A DNA stretch of 64,000 nucleotides from Prevotella sp. UBA4217 (GCA_002379425.1 DFTH01000004.1:62001-126000), one strand, 5' to 3'. Positions 28,201-34,894 are shown, counted from the stretch's first letter. Numbers and translations: made by a program. Notes: generated by a model not told the origin, from the sequence alone.

Positions 28201-28344
28201 AAGGGACAGTTCAACGGCATGCTGAAGAACCGTCGCTTCAACGTGGTGCTGATTTCCAAGGATGCGTCCAAGCCTCTGAACCTCGACAATCCCGAGGGCA
28301 AGATGGTGAACTATAACGGCAAGGCCGTCAGCGTAAAACTCTGA
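25291..28344 (+). CDS. GH31 alpha-xylosidase-type hydrolase with PA14 insert
   Basis: A 1017-residue exported enzyme (signal peptide about 1-19, ending VMAA). An N-terminal GH31 sandwich is interrupted by a PA14-like domain (about 285-410, including FILYYSGYVKVYIDGKEV). The GH31 barrel has nucleophile Asp611 in WWMDASEPN and probable acid/base Asp692 in TWSGDIATRW; C-terminal sandwich domains follow. GH31 enzymes with a PA14 insert include alpha-xylosidases acting on xyloglucan oligosaccharides; alpha-glucosidase activity is also possible. It follows the sensor gene by 29 bp and precedes GH2 by 23 bp. Base composition turns markedly GC-rich from the PA14 part onward. Confidence 0.9.
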   Translation: MKKFVMMASAWLVAGMVMAADIQTNGNSVTIRPDGGQAKVICLEVMNDNIIRVRATSEGSLPQKPQSLMIVPQKAPAKGSYTVSEEGGNVVVKAKNVKAVVDKATGEVAFFDAEGKQLLKESKDGKQFKNFTVPEREYGLKGGPAITEEMKHGLTWQMKFDSPDDEAFYGLGQHQSEEFNMKGKNEDLFQYNTKVSIPFVLSNRHYGILWDSYSYCRFGSPDDYLQLNRAFKLYDRQGKAGHLTGTYIDKDGKRLVRDEDSIYYEYAFPATSEIAVKTDNGGIKNLPQGFNLQGASVIYEGFIEPECCGKGRSSESHQVGLNGRVATELGEAKCTGKAQDYQFILYYSGYVKVYIDGKEVVPERWRTAWNPNAYKFTAQVRKGVRNQLRIEWQPDGGEAYCGLRVAAPRSAEERGKLSIWSEMAKDMDYYFIAGDNLDEVISGYRTLTGKASLYPKWVLGFWQSRERYKTSGEIEETLAEFRKRQIPVDNIVQDWNYWKLDSWGSHQFETSRYPNPQAMLDSVHAMHGRFMISVWPKFYDTVDNYKELDKNGWMYHQAVKDDIHDWLGFRGSFYDAYQPEARKMFWRQMDENLYSKYNHDGIAGVDAWWMDASEPNVRDCTPMWYRKALSGPTALGTATEYFNAYSTVNADAIYNGQRSVYKGKANEPRVFLLTRSGFAGEQRYSTATWSGDIATRWEDMRAQMTAGLNYSMSGIPFWGMDQGGFCVENRYVAAQQLYDQKGIENEDLKEWRELQARWNQFGAFIPLFRAHGQWPLREIWNIAPEDHPAYKSFVYYDKLRYRLMPYLYSMAGWAHFKDYTLMRALVMDFGGDKNVENIGNQWMFGPALMACPVGYYKARNRSVYFPEQCGWYNLYTGEYIQGGQRLVVDAPYECIPVYVREGAIIPFGPEMQWSDEKPAELINLYVYAGKDGQFQLYEDEGTNYNYEKGKYATIDITYDDASKTVNFGARKGQFNGMLKNRRFNVVLISKDASKPLNLDNPEGKMVNYNGKAVSVKL

Positions 28345-28367
28345 TCAGGATGTCCGGAATCGAGACA

Positions 28368-30803
28368 ATGAGAAGGAAATTGTTTTTTCTTACTGCTGCG
28401 GTCCTGATGGGACTGACGGCGACAGCCCGTGAGCGGCAGAACTTCGACAAGGGCTGGCGGTTCATCCTGGCTGACTCAGCCCAGATGGCGAAGGCCGACT
28501 ATAATGACAGCGGCTGGCGCACGCTCGACGTGCCGCACGACTGGGCACGCGAGGGCGACTTCTTCGTGGGCAATCCCAGCGGAGCGGGTGGGGGAGCCCT
28601 GCCCGGTGGCATCGGCTGGTACCGCAAGCACTTTAGAATTGATTCTTCAACTCTTCAATTCTTCCTCGAGTTCGACGGCGTGTATATGAACTCCACCGTC
28701 TATGTCAATGGCGAGAAGGTGGGCTATCGTCCCTACGGCTACTCGAGTTTCGAGTACGACATCACGCCCTACGTGAAGGAGGGTGATAACGTGGTGGCCG
28801 TGAAGGTGGATAATAGTGACCAGCCCAACTCGCGCTGGTACAGTGGCTGTGGCATCTACCGCCATGTGTGGCTCACGACGACGGCACCGACGCATGTCGC
28901 GCACTGGGGAGTCTATGCCAATGCCGGTGTGGAGAAGGGTAAAGGCAAACTGGCCATCGAGGTGACGCTCGACGGCAAGGGCGAGGTGGAGAACACGCTG
29001 ATAGCCCCTGATGGCAAGGTCGTCGGAAGGTCGAAGGGCCTGAAGTCGAGCATCACCGTCTCAAGGCCGATGCTCTGGTCGTGTGAGACTCCCCATATCT
29101 ATAAGGTGCGCACGGACGTGAAGGTTGCTGGCAAGGTGGTGGATACCTACGAGACCACCACGGGCTTCCGTGCCTTCCGCTTCGACCCCGAGACGGGCTT
29201 CTGGCTCAATGGCAGGAACTTCAAACTGAATGGTGTCTGCGAGCATCACGACTTCGGATGCCTGGGTGCTGCCCTCAACGAGGATGCCCTGCATCGCAAA
29301 CTCACCAGACTGAAGGCGATGGGCGTGAATTCCATCCGCAGTTCGCACAACCCGCCGGCTCCCGAACTGCTCAACATGTGCGACACCATGGGACTCATCG
29401 TGATGGACGAGTCGTTTGACATGTGGCGGCGCAAGAAGACGCAGAACGACTATGCCCGTTTCTTCGACGAGTGGCATGAGCGCGACCTTAGCGACCTTAT
29501 CCTCCGCGACCGCAACCACCCCTCGATCCTGATGTGGTCGATAGGCAACGAGGTGCTCGAGCAGTGGTCAAGCGCCGAGGCCGACACGCTGACGCTGGAG
29601 CAGGCCAACCTCATCCTGAACGCAGGCCATGATGCCTCGGCGCTGGCCAAGGACGGCGAACTCTCCGTACAGTCGCTCCTCACGCAGCATCTGGCGGACA
29701 TCGTGAAGAGGTACGACACCTCGCGCCCTATTCTCGCCGGCTGTAATGAGCCGTCGCCCAATAACCACCTCTTCAAGAGCGGTGTCATCGATATCATCGG
29801 CTTCAACTACCACCACCAGTGGGCGAAGGATGTGCCGCAGAACTTTCCCGGCAAGCCCTTCATCTTCTCGGAGAGTGTCAGTGCCTTGCAGACCAGGGGC
29901 TTCTATAAGATGCCTTCCGACTCCATCACGTGGGCACCCCAGGAGTGGTGGCTCCCCTATACCGATCCCACCTATATGTGCTCGGCCTACGACAATTTCC
30001 ATGCCTCCTGGAGTTCTACCCATGAGGAGACCTGGGACGTCATCAAGCACAACAACTTCGTGGGCGGACAGTATATCTGGACGGGCTGGGACTATCTCGG
30101 AGAGCCCACGCCCTACGGCTTCCCCGCCCGAAGCAGTTACTTCGGACTGATCGACCTGGCTGGCTTCCCCAAGGACTCCTACTATATGTATCAGAGCGAG
30201 TGGACGCAGAAGCCGATGCTGCACCTCTTCCCCCACTGGAACTGGATGCCGGGACAGACCATCGACCTCTGGGCCTATTATAACAATGCCGACGAGGTGG
30301 AACTCTTCGTCAACGGCAAGAGCCAGGGCGTGCGCCGCAAGACGGCGGAGCAGCCGGCGAAGCGCTATGAGATGCATAACCTGACCACCAGCCTCAATAC
30401 GGAGTATCATGTCGGCTGGCGCGTCACCTTTGAACCCGGTGAGGTGAAGGCCGTGAGCCGCAAGGATGGCAAGACGGTCTGCGAACAGGTGATCCGTACG
30501 GCCGGACAGCCCGACCATATCCGCCTCTCCATCGACTATCAGGGCAAGGAGACCACCTTCGTGGCGGCAGAGGTCGTCGATAAGGACGGCAACCTCTGTC
30601 CGTGGGCAGAGGATCAGATTTGCTTCTCCGTTGACGGTGGTGCCACCATCCTTGGTACGGATAATGGTTGTCAGACCTCTATGGAACGGTTTACCTCGCC
30701 CCAGCGCAAGGCGTTCTTCGGCAAGTGCATGGTAGTCGTCAAGGGCAGGGGCGCTCTCACAGCGAAGTCAGTAACCCTCGCCCCCGCTCGTATTACGCTC
30801 TAA
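28368..30803 (+). CDS. GH2 family beta-galactosidase-type enzyme
   Basis: An 811-residue exported GH2 enzyme. Signal peptide (about 1-19, ending TATA), the sugar-binding sandwich (FDKGWRFIL, VPHDWA), immunoglobulin-like domain, and a TIM barrel with acid/base Glu395 in SIGNEVLEQ and nucleophile Glu502 in IFSESVSAL, then C-terminal domains. Substrate could be beta-galactoside, beta-mannoside or beta-glucuronide; the beta-galactosidase guess rests on the PHDW/SIGNE pattern and on its GH31 partner, a pair seen in xyloglucan side-chain removal. An in-frame ATG at 28350 exists, but the signal peptide begins at 28368. A reverse-oriented AT-rich repeat is embedded at 28634-28665. Confidence 0.88.
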   Translation: MRRKLFFLTAAVLMGLTATARERQNFDKGWRFILADSAQMAKADYNDSGWRTLDVPHDWAREGDFFVGNPSGAGGGALPGGIGWYRKHFRIDSSTLQFFLEFDGVYMNSTVYVNGEKVGYRPYGYSSFEYDITPYVKEGDNVVAVKVDNSDQPNSRWYSGCGIYRHVWLTTTAPTHVAHWGVYANAGVEKGKGKLAIEVTLDGKGEVENTLIAPDGKVVGRSKGLKSSITVSRPMLWSCETPHIYKVRTDVKVAGKVVDTYETTTGFRAFRFDPETGFWLNGRNFKLNGVCEHHDFGCLGAALNEDALHRKLTRLKAMGVNSIRSSHNPPAPELLNMCDTMGLIVMDESFDMWRRKKTQNDYARFFDEWHERDLSDLILRDRNHPSILMWSIGNEVLEQWSSAEADTLTLEQANLILNAGHDASALAKDGELSVQSLLTQHLADIVKRYDTSRPILAGCNEPSPNNHLFKSGVIDIIGFNYHHQWAKDVPQNFPGKPFIFSESVSALQTRGFYKMPSDSITWAPQEWWLPYTDPTYMCSAYDNFHASWSSTHEETWDVIKHNNFVGGQYIWTGWDYLGEPTPYGFPARSSYFGLIDLAGFPKDSYYMYQSEWTQKPMLHLFPHWNWMPGQTIDLWAYYNNADEVELFVNGKSQGVRRKTAEQPAKRYEMHNLTTSLNTEYHVGWRVTFEPGEVKAVSRKDGKTVCEQVIRTAGQPDHIRLSIDYQGKETTFVAAEVVDKDGNLCPWAEDQICFSVDGGATILGTDNGCQTSMERFTSPQRKAFFGKCMVVVKGRGALTAKSVTLAPARITL
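28634..28665 (-). repeat. AT-rich repeat patch inside the GH2 coding sequence
   Basis: Read on the minus strand this is GAAGAATTGAAGAGTTGAAG followed by AATCAATTC, the same style as the patch at 8791. On the plus strand it encodes RIDSSTLQFF in frame, where most GH2 enzymes have a variable strand-linker. It stands out as AT-rich within a GC-rich gene. Confidence 0.6.
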
Positions 30804-31034
30804 TGCGCGCAGGCGTATGTGTGCGCATGTAGAGAATTTGTCTGGTGAACGGTCAGGTGCGACATAGAAAGAGTCTTTTCTGGAATAGGAAGGCTGTTTT
30901 CTGAATTCCCAAGGCTTGGGAACAAACTGAGAAGGCACTTTACAGATGTGAGGAGCCTCCTCACGTTTCTAAAGCGGCTCCTAATTTTCGTAGAGTGGCT
31001 CTTTTCTGGAGAAGAGTGCCTCCTGTCGATCAAG

Positions 31035-31101
31035 GTCGATCAAGGGGACAGGTCGCGTGATCTGGCAAAGCCAGTATCATGGACATGTCCCCTTGATTGA
31101 C
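31035..31101. repeat. Long inverted repeat with nested hairpin
   Basis: GTCGATCAAGGGGACA (31035-31050) pairs with TGTCCCCTTGATTGAC (31086-31101), 15 of 16 matches. The loop contains a smaller CTGGC-AAA-GCCAG hairpin. There is no T-tract, so it is not a standard terminator. Confidence 0.75.
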
Positions 31102-31127
31102 GTATAGTTGTCTTATCCAGAAAACAT

Positions 31128-31184
31128 GTGTCCCACCTGTCCCATCTGTCCCTGCGCCGTGGACACGTAGGACAGGTGGGACAC
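31128..31184. repeat. Perfect 15-bp inverted repeat
   Basis: GTGTCCCACCTGTCC (31128-31142) and GGACAGGTGGGACAC (31170-31184) are exact complements around a 27-base loop that carries further CTGTCC units. It has the look of a dispersed extragenic palindrome. Confidence 0.75.
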
Positions 31185-31278
31185 GTATTTTCGGCTTATC
31201 CCTACTACCACGCCCGCGCGCGAGGCGCACCGTTCATGACTCCTTATGACATTTTCGAATCAGATTAACACTATTTAA

Positions 31279-31287
31279 GGGGGGGGG
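31279..31287 (+). repeat. G9 homopolymer tract upstream of a promoter
   Basis: Nine consecutive G sit 24 bp before the -7 box TACCTTTG, where the -33 contact region should begin. Such tracts are prone to slippage; the gene downstream encodes a surface lipoprotein. Confidence 0.7.
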
Positions 31288-31311
31288 TACACAATTTAAC
31301 AGAATTCTTTG

Positions 31312-31319
31312 TACCTTTG
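31312..31319 (+). promoter_or_regulatory. -7 box of the small-peptide/fimbrillin-like operon
   Basis: TACCTTTG, 76 bp upstream of the small ORF. No TTTG is found at the -33 position; the G9 tract borders that position instead. Confidence 0.75.
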
Positions 31320-31394
31320 CGACGTAAAAGCGCTCAATTAATCCAACGAACCCATTAAAATCGTACAGAATCATTCAAATAAATAAACCAGACA

Positions 31395-31520
31395 ATGACA
31401 AGAATTAGCGAGAAACGAAAGTACGAGAAGCCCTCGATGAGGGTGTTCGAGTTGAGACAACAGCCCCAGTTGCTGGCTGGCAGCGGAGAGAGAAGCCCCT
31501 ACGAACCGACTGAGTGGTAG
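31395..31520 (+). CDS. 41-residue peptide with LLAGSG motif
   Basis: A small ORF with a good start, reading MTRISEKRKYEKPSM, then RVFELRQQPQLLAGSG and a short charged tail ending PYEPTEW. The pattern K-Y-x-x-P-x-M-x-V-x-E then LLAGSG resembles small Bacteroidales peptides whose Gly-containing motif recalls double-glycine leader sites. It lies between a promoter and a surface-lipoprotein gene, 31 bp before the latter. Function unknown; it could be a secreted peptide, or a leader ORF affecting the next gene. Confidence 0.65.
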   Translation: MTRISEKRKYEKPSMRVFELRQQPQLLAGSGERSPYEPTEW

Positions 31521-31551
31521 GAAGTATTAACCCTTTAAAAACTGAACGACA

Positions 31552-33663
31552 ATGAAAAGAAAGAATTATATCATCAGTCTGGCTTCGGCTCTCTTGATGG
31601 GCACCATGACTATGAGTCTGACAGCCTGTTCCAGCGAGGATATCGTCGCTAATAATACTCAGCAGCCCGCCCAGGGCGAGGTGCGCACCTATACCGTCAG
31701 CATCCCCGCCACCTTCAGCGACAACGCCGGCACCCGCGCCGTGGCGTTCGACAACAGCGGCTCCACCCCCGCTATCACCACGAAGTTCGTGGAAGGCGAG
31801 AAGGTCTATGTCTATAATAATACCACTTCGGCTCTGCTCGAAGGCTACCTCGTGGTGAAGAACGTCAGCGCCGACATGAAGTCGTGCGAACTCCAGGGGC
31901 AGTTGACGGGTACAGGTACAATCAACCCCGACGATGAGGTCGAGCTGCTCTATAACCTGAACAAAATCAACTCCCCTGTAAGCAGCGTGAATGATTTCTA
32001 CTATAATTATTCTACTCAGGACGGTACGGCAGCATCGTGTGTGGATGGCGCCAAGGCCACGATGAAGGTGAAGGCAATCGACGCCAGCAACAATTATAAG
32101 ATGACTTTCTATGCCGTGGGCGATGAGACAACGAAGACTCAGGCCAAGGCTGTGTTCGCTAACCTGCAGTCGATGTTCCGCTTCAACTTCACCGACGGCA
32201 ACAACCCCATTAAGGTGAAGACGCTGAACATCCAGTCCTGGAAAGCTGCTATTGCTAATAGGTTTTGCCCGATGTGTTCTTATCAATATGTACGTCTTTA
32301 TGAAGGAATTAATGTCACCCCAACCAATGCCACTGACGACTACCTTTACGTGGGGCTGTGCATCAACGAGGCCAATGCTGCTGACGATGTGCTTTACTTC
32401 TGCGTGACCGACGACAATGATAATGCGTACATTGGAACGAAGGCTGCGCCCGCCGGAGGCTTCGAAAACGGCAAGTATTATTACAGCACTTCACCTATCG
32501 CCTTGGAGAAGCCGTCAGCACCCACCATCACCTGGACGAATCCCTCATCGCCAGTGGCTGCCAATGCCAGCCTCATTTACGCCTTCACTGCAGTAACCGA
32601 TTTTGACATCACTATCGCCAACGCCGATGGTAAGGACTTCTGCAGCGGCTATGCTTTCGACATCGCAAGTTCTGGCGCTAAGGGCACCATCAGACTCCAC
32701 AACCTCAATGCCCGATGGAACAGCGGCAACCCATCCACTCCATTTATTATGGGGAGTAGTGACTTTGTCGTTGAGTTAACAGGCACAAACAGCATCACCA
32801 CCAATGCCTCTTTTTGCATTCAAAGTGGAGGTAATCTTAATCTCAGATGCACTGGCGCAAGCGCAACGCTCAAAGTTACATCAGAAGTAGATTATTTTTG
32901 TGGTATTGTCGGCGCCTCTAACTATCAGTTAACCTCTTCTAGTGATCCTGGTTATAATGATTACCTGACGACCACGGAACTAGATGTAACCTCGCAGCTC
33001 GCCGCCCCGGGCTACACCGTTACCCGCAGCGCCCGCACCGACAATGCCGACGGCACCTACACCTGGACCTACACCGTGGCAGTGGCACCATCATACCCCA
33101 CACTCTCTGCTGCCACGACGGCTGACCATGGCAAGGTGGTGTGCGCCGATGGCCATCTGCACGACGCGAAGACTGCCGTGCCCACAGGCTGCACCGCAGT
33201 GGGCATCCTGGGCAAAGTGACGGAGACGGGTCACGGTCTGATTCTCGCCCTGAAGAACGCAGCGCAGCAGGAATGGAGCACCATCAACGGCTGGGCATCT
33301 GTGGACACATACGCCAGCACCACGCTGAAGGTGCTGCCCGACGCTGACGCCCTCGGCACTAACCTGACAAGTTACACCACGCTGGGCGGCAAGAACGTGT
33401 CGAACTGGGCGTTGGCACAGAAGAGCGACTACGAGGCGATATTCACCAACCTCGGCTCGACAATGAGTGGTAGTAATGGCATGACTTACGACGGCAAAGT
33501 GAATGCCTATATCACTATAGGTGTCGGCGGTACGGAAATATCTGGCAACTATTGGTCTGCTACGGAGAGCGCTGGCGACGGCGTGTGGGGCTTCGCCAAT
33601 GATTCTTGGCTCCCCCTCAGTAAGTCGAGTACCGGTAGTGTCAGGCCAGTGCTCGGCTTCTGA
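31552..33663 (+). CDS. Fimbrillin-like surface lipoprotein
   Basis: A 703-residue predicted lipoprotein (signal ending at SLTAC, then SSEDIVANN). The N-terminal half resembles the fimbrillin-like domains of Bacteroidales (TRAVAFDNSG, a Ser/Thr-rich beta-sandwich with SMFRFNFTDG). The C-terminal part ends YWSATESAGDGVWGFANDSW and SVRPVLGF, the pattern of Fibrobacter-succinogenes-type major paralogous domains in Bacteroidales surface proteins. It probably contributes to adhesion or surface structure. It follows the 41-residue peptide gene and is served by the promoter beside the G9 tract. A double terminator region follows. Confidence 0.75.
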   Translation: MKRKNYIISLASALLMGTMTMSLTACSSEDIVANNTQQPAQGEVRTYTVSIPATFSDNAGTRAVAFDNSGSTPAITTKFVEGEKVYVYNNTTSALLEGYLVVKNVSADMKSCELQGQLTGTGTINPDDEVELLYNLNKINSPVSSVNDFYYNYSTQDGTAASCVDGAKATMKVKAIDASNNYKMTFYAVGDETTKTQAKAVFANLQSMFRFNFTDGNNPIKVKTLNIQSWKAAIANRFCPMCSYQYVRLYEGINVTPTNATDDYLYVGLCINEANAADDVLYFCVTDDNDNAYIGTKAAPAGGFENGKYYYSTSPIALEKPSAPTITWTNPSSPVAANASLIYAFTAVTDFDITIANADGKDFCSGYAFDIASSGAKGTIRLHNLNARWNSGNPSTPFIMGSSDFVVELTGTNSITTNASFCIQSGGNLNLRCTGASATLKVTSEVDYFCGIVGASNYQLTSSSDPGYNDYLTTTELDVTSQLAAPGYTVTRSARTDNADGTYTWTYTVAVAPSYPTLSAATTADHGKVVCADGHLHDAKTAVPTGCTAVGILGKVTETGHGLILALKNAAQQEWSTINGWASVDTYASTTLKVLPDADALGTNLTSYTTLGGKNVSNWALAQKSDYEAIFTNLGSTMSGSNGMTYDGKVNAYITIGVGGTEISGNYWSATESAGDGVWGFANDSWLPLSKSSTGSVRPVLGF

Positions 33664-33685
33664 CCGTAAACTCACATCTCCCGTG

Positions 33686-33747
33686 AGTCAAGACGAAACA
33701 TTACAAACCTCACTGCCCGGACGGCGGGCGGTGAGGCTCTTTTTTTG
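33686..33747 (+). terminator. Terminator, copy 1 of a 62-bp direct repeat
   Basis: CCTCACTGCCCG pairs with CGGGCGGTGAGG (one wobble), followed by a run of seven T. The whole 62-bp segment, including the flanking GTCAAGACGAAACATTACAA, recurs at 33966-34027. Confidence 0.85.
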
Positions 33748-33752
33748 CTGTG

Positions 33753-33779
33753 CTCACAAAGTGTCAGACACTTTGTGAG
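33753..33779. repeat. 27-bp perfect palindrome, copy 1
   Basis: CTCACAAAGTGTC, one central base, then the exact complement GACACTTTGTGAG. A second, slightly degenerate copy follows at 33804. Confidence 0.8.
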
Positions 33780-33803
33780 GTCACTTGCTCATCTACTTTT
33801 CAG

Positions 33804-33830
33804 CTCACAAGGTGTCTGACACTTCGTGAG
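33804..33830. repeat. 27-bp palindrome, copy 2
   Basis: CTCACAAGGTGTC and GACACTTCGTGAG around one base. It differs from copy 1 at the centre and at two other positions. It lies 51 bp after copy 1. Confidence 0.8.
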
Positions 33831-33852
33831 GCCCGGCAACAACAAACCCTAA

Positions 33853-33892
33853 GCCCCGCACTGCACAGGCGCAAGGCTCGGCAGTGCGGGGC
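33853..33892. repeat. 12-bp-stem hairpin
   Basis: GCCCCGCACTGC and GCAGTGCGGGGC are exact complements around a 16-base loop; ATCTTTTC follows. It may act as an additional terminator. Confidence 0.7.
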
Positions 33893-33922
33893 ATCTTTTC
33901 GGCCCTGCGCAGAGGGGCGCTT

Positions 33923-33967
33923 CGGTTTAGTATATTAAAGCGAAGCGGTTCAGTATATTAAAGCAAG
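33923..33967. repeat. Tandem 22-bp direct repeat
   Basis: CGGTTTAGTATATTAAAGC (33923) and CGGTTCAGTATATTAAAGC (33946) differ at one position and sit head to tail. Confidence 0.75.
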
Positions 33968-34027
33968 TCAAGACGAAACATTACAAACCTCACTGCCCGG
34001 ACGATGGGCGGTGAGGTTCTTTTTTTG
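33966..34027 (+). terminator. Terminator, copy 2 of the 62-bp direct repeat
   Basis: Identical to 33686-33747 except at three positions, exactly 280 bp downstream. Same hairpin and T-tract. Confidence 0.85.
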
Positions 34028-34098
34028 TCGAAGAATCGAGCATGAAGTGAGGTATTAGATATTAATGCAAATTCGTTGCTTGTTTATTTTGAAAGAAC

Positions 34099-34549
34099 TT
34101 ACGAGGCCAGTCCCCGTGAGTTTATTAGTTGGCATTTAGATGATGCGCTGATGGAGGAGGTGAGGCCACGTATCAGTAAGGATGTTGCACTGACCGAAAC
34201 TGGTTTATCAGGCATCGTGAACGAATAAGCCCCATTAACATCAGGTGTCAGCGTGTGGTTACTACCGTCGTTATAGTTTACAACACCGATATCATAGTAA
34301 GGATCTGCTGTAATAGCCAAAGGGATAGTCTGGCTGGTTCCTTTGACCCAGAAATTACTACAACTATCGGAACCGTGAACAATATCATCGGCAATAGTGA
34401 TGCTATGACCTATTGATGCTGTGAGGATAAGTCCTTCGCTGTCCCAAACCCAAACCTCAGTGCCCGCATCAAAATGTAGCAGCATATACTCTCCTGTGCT
34501 GCTGACACCAACGGGCACTGAGCCTGCACGCTCCGGGCGCAGGCTATCA
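34099..34549 (-). pseudogene. Remnant of a repeat-domain surface protein
   Basis: An open minus-strand frame of about 150 residues ends at 34099. Its middle (WVWDSEGLILTASIG) and its NGAYSFTMPDKPVSVSATS segment resemble the beta-rich repeat domains at the C-termini of Bacteroidales surface proteins. No ATG with a signal peptide exists upstream; the only entry is a GTG at 34596 inside another small gene. It looks like a C-terminal fragment left after rearrangement. Confidence 0.5.
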
Positions 34550-34675
34550 GTTGTGGCCTTTGCTGTGCCCTGCCTGGATGTTCTGCCAGCAGGCACGGAA
34601 GAAGAGGAAAATGCCCAGGGCGACGAGCCCGATGAGAATGTACTCCAGCGGTGTGAGCGACAATAATACTGTCAT
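34547..34675 (-). CDS. 42-residue single-pass membrane protein
   Basis: A small minus-strand ORF starting MTVLLSLTPLEYILIGLVAL and continuing GIFLFFRACWQNIQ, then a short His/Lys tail: one clear hydrophobic segment (about residues 11-26). A TAACTTTG -7 box lies 31 bp upstream, which supports expression. Function not recognised; it could be a regulatory small membrane protein or a toxin-like peptide. It overlaps the remnant at 34099-34549 by a few bases. Confidence 0.55.
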   Translation of the reverse strand: MTVLLSLTPLEYILIGLVALGIFLFFRACWQNIQAGHSKGHN

Positions 34676-34705
34676 GGCTATGCGAAATCTTAATGGTTTT
34701 GCGTG

Positions 34706-34713
34706 CAAAGTTA
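34706..34713 (-). promoter_or_regulatory. -7 box of the 42-residue membrane protein gene
   Basis: TAACTTTG on the minus strand. Confidence 0.65.
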
Positions 34714-34832
34714 CGGAGATTCAGGCAAACAAGGCATTGATAATTATCCATGCATCTTGCAAACAGCCTGTAAGTTTCTTGCAAATAGTCCACGAAGACA
34801 TTGAAAATTGTCCACGGCGTGCAAGAAACCAT

Positions 34833-34871
34833 AAAAAAACTCCGATTTCATCGGGAAATGAAATCGGAGTA
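34833..34871 (-). terminator. Terminator after the 85-residue protein gene
   Basis: A perfect 12-13 bp stem (ACTCCGATTTCAT and its complement), followed on the minus strand by seven T. Confidence 0.85.
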
Positions 34872-34894
34872 AGGAAATATGTTATGCTTGAATG

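Larger units (their letters stand above)
30804..31394. other. Gene-free 591-bp stretch
   Basis: No convincing coding region on either strand. It holds a tandem GTCGATCAAG duplication (31025-31044), two long inverted repeats (31035-31101 and 31128-31184), a G9 tract (31279-31287) and a promoter (31312-31319). Confidence 0.7.
33664..34098. other. Gene-free repeat cluster downstream of the fimbrillin-like gene
   Basis: It contains two copies of a 62-bp terminator-bearing segment, two 27-bp palindromes, a 12-bp-stem hairpin and an 18-bp direct repeat. No coding region is convincing. Confidence 0.75.

Noticed and set aside
31030..31230. 66-codon minus-strand frame in the palindrome region
   Set aside because: It runs through the two inverted repeats and gives a low-complexity Arg/Gly/Pro-rich translation; repeat structure explains it better.
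33653..33938. Short plus-strand frames across the terminator/palindrome cluster
   Set aside because: They run through hairpins and direct repeats with no start signal or conserved-looking sequence.
33686..34027. Possible CRISPR-like array
   Set aside because: Only two copies of the long repeat, 280 bp apart, with hairpin terminators and no regular spacers or cas genes.
34720..34815. Two GTCCAC occurrences in the spacer near 34.8 kb, like the glucan-regulon boxes
   Set aside because: No CTATAT partner, no matching spacing and no -7 box downstream on the same strand.
34410..34832. 140-codon minus-strand frame
   Set aside because: It overlaps the 42-residue membrane ORF and the surface-protein remnant in another frame; its translation is Arg/His/Cys-rich with no domain.
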